Part shown: positions 5,950 to 6,139 of the stretch, in pieces
Numbering within the stretch: position 1 is the stretch's first letter
How the letters are laid out: the number at the start of each line of letters is the position of its first letter
NCBI GenBank assembly: GCA_903916165.1
Contig: CAIWVR010000412.1
Location: forward strand, 1 to 6,139
DNA: 6,139 nucleotides
Source: an uncultured Hyphomicrobiales bacterium
Lineage (GTDB): Bacteria > Pseudomonadota > Alphaproteobacteria > Rhizobiales > Beijerinckiaceae
Reading direction: 5' to 3'
Program-made: the position numbers and the translations under genes
Notes under the pieces: generated by a model
What the model was told of the DNA's origin: nothing
Seen by the model: only the letters and a program-made list of their open reading frames with translations
Database searches by the model: none

Positions 5950-6139
5950 TTATTCCGGATAGGTGACGAGCTTGGCGACACGTGCGAGGGCCTGGTCGAG
6001 CAGCATGCCGACAAGGCCGATGACGAGGATGGAAATGATCACATTGGTGATCGACAGATTGTTCCACTCGTTCCAGACGAAATAGCCGATGCCGGTGCCG
6101 CCCACGAGCATTTCCGCCGCGACGATGACGAGCCAGGCA
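5950..6139 (-). CDS. ABC transporter permease, nitrate/cyanate type (C-terminal fragment)
   Basis: Only the last 62 residues are in the window; the gene continues past the right edge. The frame is open from the edge to a TAA at 5950-5952 and reads [20 protein letters not shown], then [12 protein letters not shown], then a hydrophobic helix [12 protein letters not shown], ending in [12 protein letters not shown]. This matches the C terminus of NrtB/CynB-type inner-membrane permeases, including the AEM-GG-GIGYF segment and the final helix. The neighbouring ATPase gene starts four bases after the stop, so the two should be co-transcribed as one importer. A substrate-binding protein gene is expected further upstream, outside the window. 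Confidence 0.92.
   Translation of the reverse strand, partial: AWLVIVAAEMLVGGTGIGYFVWNEWNNLSITNVIISILVIGLVGMLLDQALARVAKLVTYPE

Noticed and set aside
5946..6014. A longer start for the ABC ATPase ([11 protein letters not shown]...)
   Set aside because: The extension overlaps the permease coding region in a different frame, while the ATG at 5945 gives the normal family N terminus and follows the permease stop by four bases.

Overview
This 6.1 kb, GC-rich window looks chromosomal and comes from an alphaproteobacterium, most likely of the Hyphomicrobiales (Bradyrhizobium/Rhodopseudomonas/Bosea-like). The evidence is the alphaproteobacterial gene order secF – Mth938-domain gene – squalene/phytoene-synthase-fold gene, a TrmFO-type tRNA methylase, a DUF1127 microprotein, and dispersed palindromes built on CGTCATTGCGAG that are common in that group. 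The genus call is inference.

Left part (1-2271, plus strand): the 3' portion of secF, a palindromic repeat, then two translationally coupled genes (GTGA overlap). The first encodes a short Mth938/DUF498-domain protein and the second a squalene/phytoene-synthase-fold protein. Their human relatives, NDUFAF3 and NDUFAF6, are mitochondrial complex I assembly factors, so the pair beside secF suggests a membrane-protein biogenesis block.

Middle part (2272-3936): a second palindrome lies between the convergent ends of the plus-strand block and trmFO (minus strand). trmFO encodes the folate/FAD-dependent methylase that makes m5U54 in tRNA. A third palindrome, with one arm partly decayed, sits just upstream of trmFO and creates a spurious in-frame N-terminal extension.

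Right part (3944-6139, all minus strand): a DUF1127 microprotein with a clear intrinsic terminator, a regulatory-looking intergenic region of about 350 bases, then the end of an operon. That operon runs permease (partial, cut by the window edge), NrtD/CynD-type ABC ATPase, then cyanase (cynS). The likely job of this cluster is to import cyanate and convert it with bicarbonate to ammonia and CO2, giving nitrogen from cyanate. Its promoter and its substrate-binding protein are not visible and presumably lie beyond the right edge.

I see no clearly undescribed system. The points most worth a second look are the NDUFAF3/NDUFAF6-like pair, the dispersed palindrome family (three clear copies plus one diverged candidate in 6 kb, with effects on gene ends and start calls), and the symmetric elements upstream of the DUF1127 gene.
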